Shown here: positions 63,742 through 64,000 of the stretch, in pieces
How the letters are laid out: the number at the start of each line of letters is the position of its first letter
Position numbering within the stretch: the stretch's first letter is position 1
Source of the DNA: Marinobacter sp. JH2
GTDB taxonomy: Bacteria > Pseudomonadota > Gammaproteobacteria > Pseudomonadales > Oleiphilaceae
Length of the DNA: 64,000 nucleotides
Reading direction: 5' to 3'
NCBI RefSeq assembly: GCF_004353225.1
Contig: NZ_CP037934.1
Span: 2,914,001-2,978,000, forward strand
Made by a program: the position numbers and the translations under genes
The notes under the pieces: generated by a model
The model's database searches: none
The model's input: the letters and a program-made list of their open reading frames with translations, nothing else
Told to the model about the DNA's origin: nothing

Positions 63742-64000
63742 TCAGGGGGGGGTTGTGAAGGTGTGATAAGGAGCAGGCGAGGGCACAGTCCACTCCAGAC
63801 CTTCTGCTCCATCCCACGGTTTGGCCGGCGCTTTCTCACCGCCCCGGGCACACTTCACTACGATGAACAGGAACAACAATTGAGTGGCGCCAAACATAAA
63901 GGCGCCAATGCTCGACACCATATTGAAGTCCGCGAACTGCAGCGCATAATCCGGAATCCGCCGTGGCATGCCCGCCAAACCGAGGAAATGCATGGGGAAG
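63742..64000 (-). CDS. ctaD: Cytochrome c oxidase subunit I, C-terminal end
   Basis: About 85 C-terminal residues visible, cut by the right window edge. [18 protein letters not shown] is the helix-XI/XII hallmark of haem-copper oxidase subunit I; a final membrane helix ([19 protein letters not shown]) and a short Pro-rich tail ending TFTTPP follow. The catalytic core and the upstream start lie outside the window. Confidence 0.94.
   Translation of the reverse strand, partial: FPMHFLGLAGMPRRIPDYALQFADFNMVSSIGAFMFGATQLLFLFIVVKCARGGEKAPAKPWDGAEGLEWTVPSPAPYHTFTTPP

Overview
The window reads as a contiguous chromosomal segment of a halophilic or marine gammaproteobacterium. A Marinobacter-like genome is the best guess, inferred from protein content rather than from a marker gene. 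Supporting features are ectoine synthesis genes, a monomeric NADP isocitrate dehydrogenase, TRAP transport, sigma-54 control of a 3-hydroxybutyrate-type operon, and a Pseudomonas-like cytochrome c oxidase assembly cluster. I see no rRNA or tRNA gene, transposase, integrase, prophage or CRISPR array. Gene density is high and overlapping or closely spaced genes are common.

Layout. 1-1.5 kb: ectB (cut by the left edge) and ectA on the minus strand with a good sigma-70 promoter. 1.5-2.1 kb: a gene-free stretch holding a large perfect hairpin. 2.1-4.7 kb: an ECF sigma factor with a soluble zinc anti-sigma factor, convergent with a two-gene unit of a Cys-repeat c-type cytochrome and a His-rich DUF6969 protein. 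4.7-12.9 kb: a YiiX-like cysteine hydrolase, DUF547 protein, PEBP protein, NDH-2, a K+/H+ antiporter, and an Lpp-type lipoprotein flanked by two L,D-transpeptidases. 13-24.4 kb: MFS/MarR drug-efflux unit, YcaD-like MFS, a WYL regulator next to an ExeM-type DNase, hydrolase, AraC regulator, queE-queC, an exonuclease, then a short region of RNA-level features (candidate sRNA, leader peptide, attenuator). 24.4-33 kb: CheY-like protein, membrane protein and a large hybrid histidine kinase, a lipoprotein, a serine hydrolase and a diguanylate cyclase.

33-36.8 kb carries a three-gene operon whose products all appear exported: a cytochrome c lipoprotein, a Tat-type FAD sugar-lactone oxidase homologue and a Tat-type PLP enzyme of the DSD1/alanine-racemase fold; ybaK follows. 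36.8-47.1 kb holds icd and a dctP-dctQ-dctM-bdhA-aacS operon. Its leader shows a consensus -24/-12 promoter and three 16-bp upstream sites next to a gene for a PAS-AAA-Fis enhancer-binding protein, so import and conversion of (R)-3-hydroxybutyrate to acetoacetyl-CoA is the likely job. 47.1-53.3 kb: DUF6164, a DUF2868/DUF3482-GTPase pair, a catalytically complete ectC located about 49 kb from ectAB, an MFS carrier and an ornithine/lysine-type decarboxylase with a terminator-like leader. 53.5-57.7 kb: a DUF6746 protein with a Fur-like site, hrpB and an MFS carrier.

57.8-64 kb is the aa3-type cytochrome c oxidase biogenesis cluster on the minus strand (ctaD end, ctaG, coxC, SURF1, a SCO-like protein, ctaA, ctaB, SCO), with a small DUF2909 gene on the opposite strand. 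The most unusual material is the ECF/Cys-rich haem protein locus, the Tat-exported FAD/PLP/cytochrome operon, the split ectoine pathway, and several candidate RNA-level switches. All functional calls are from reading sequences; no database search was run.
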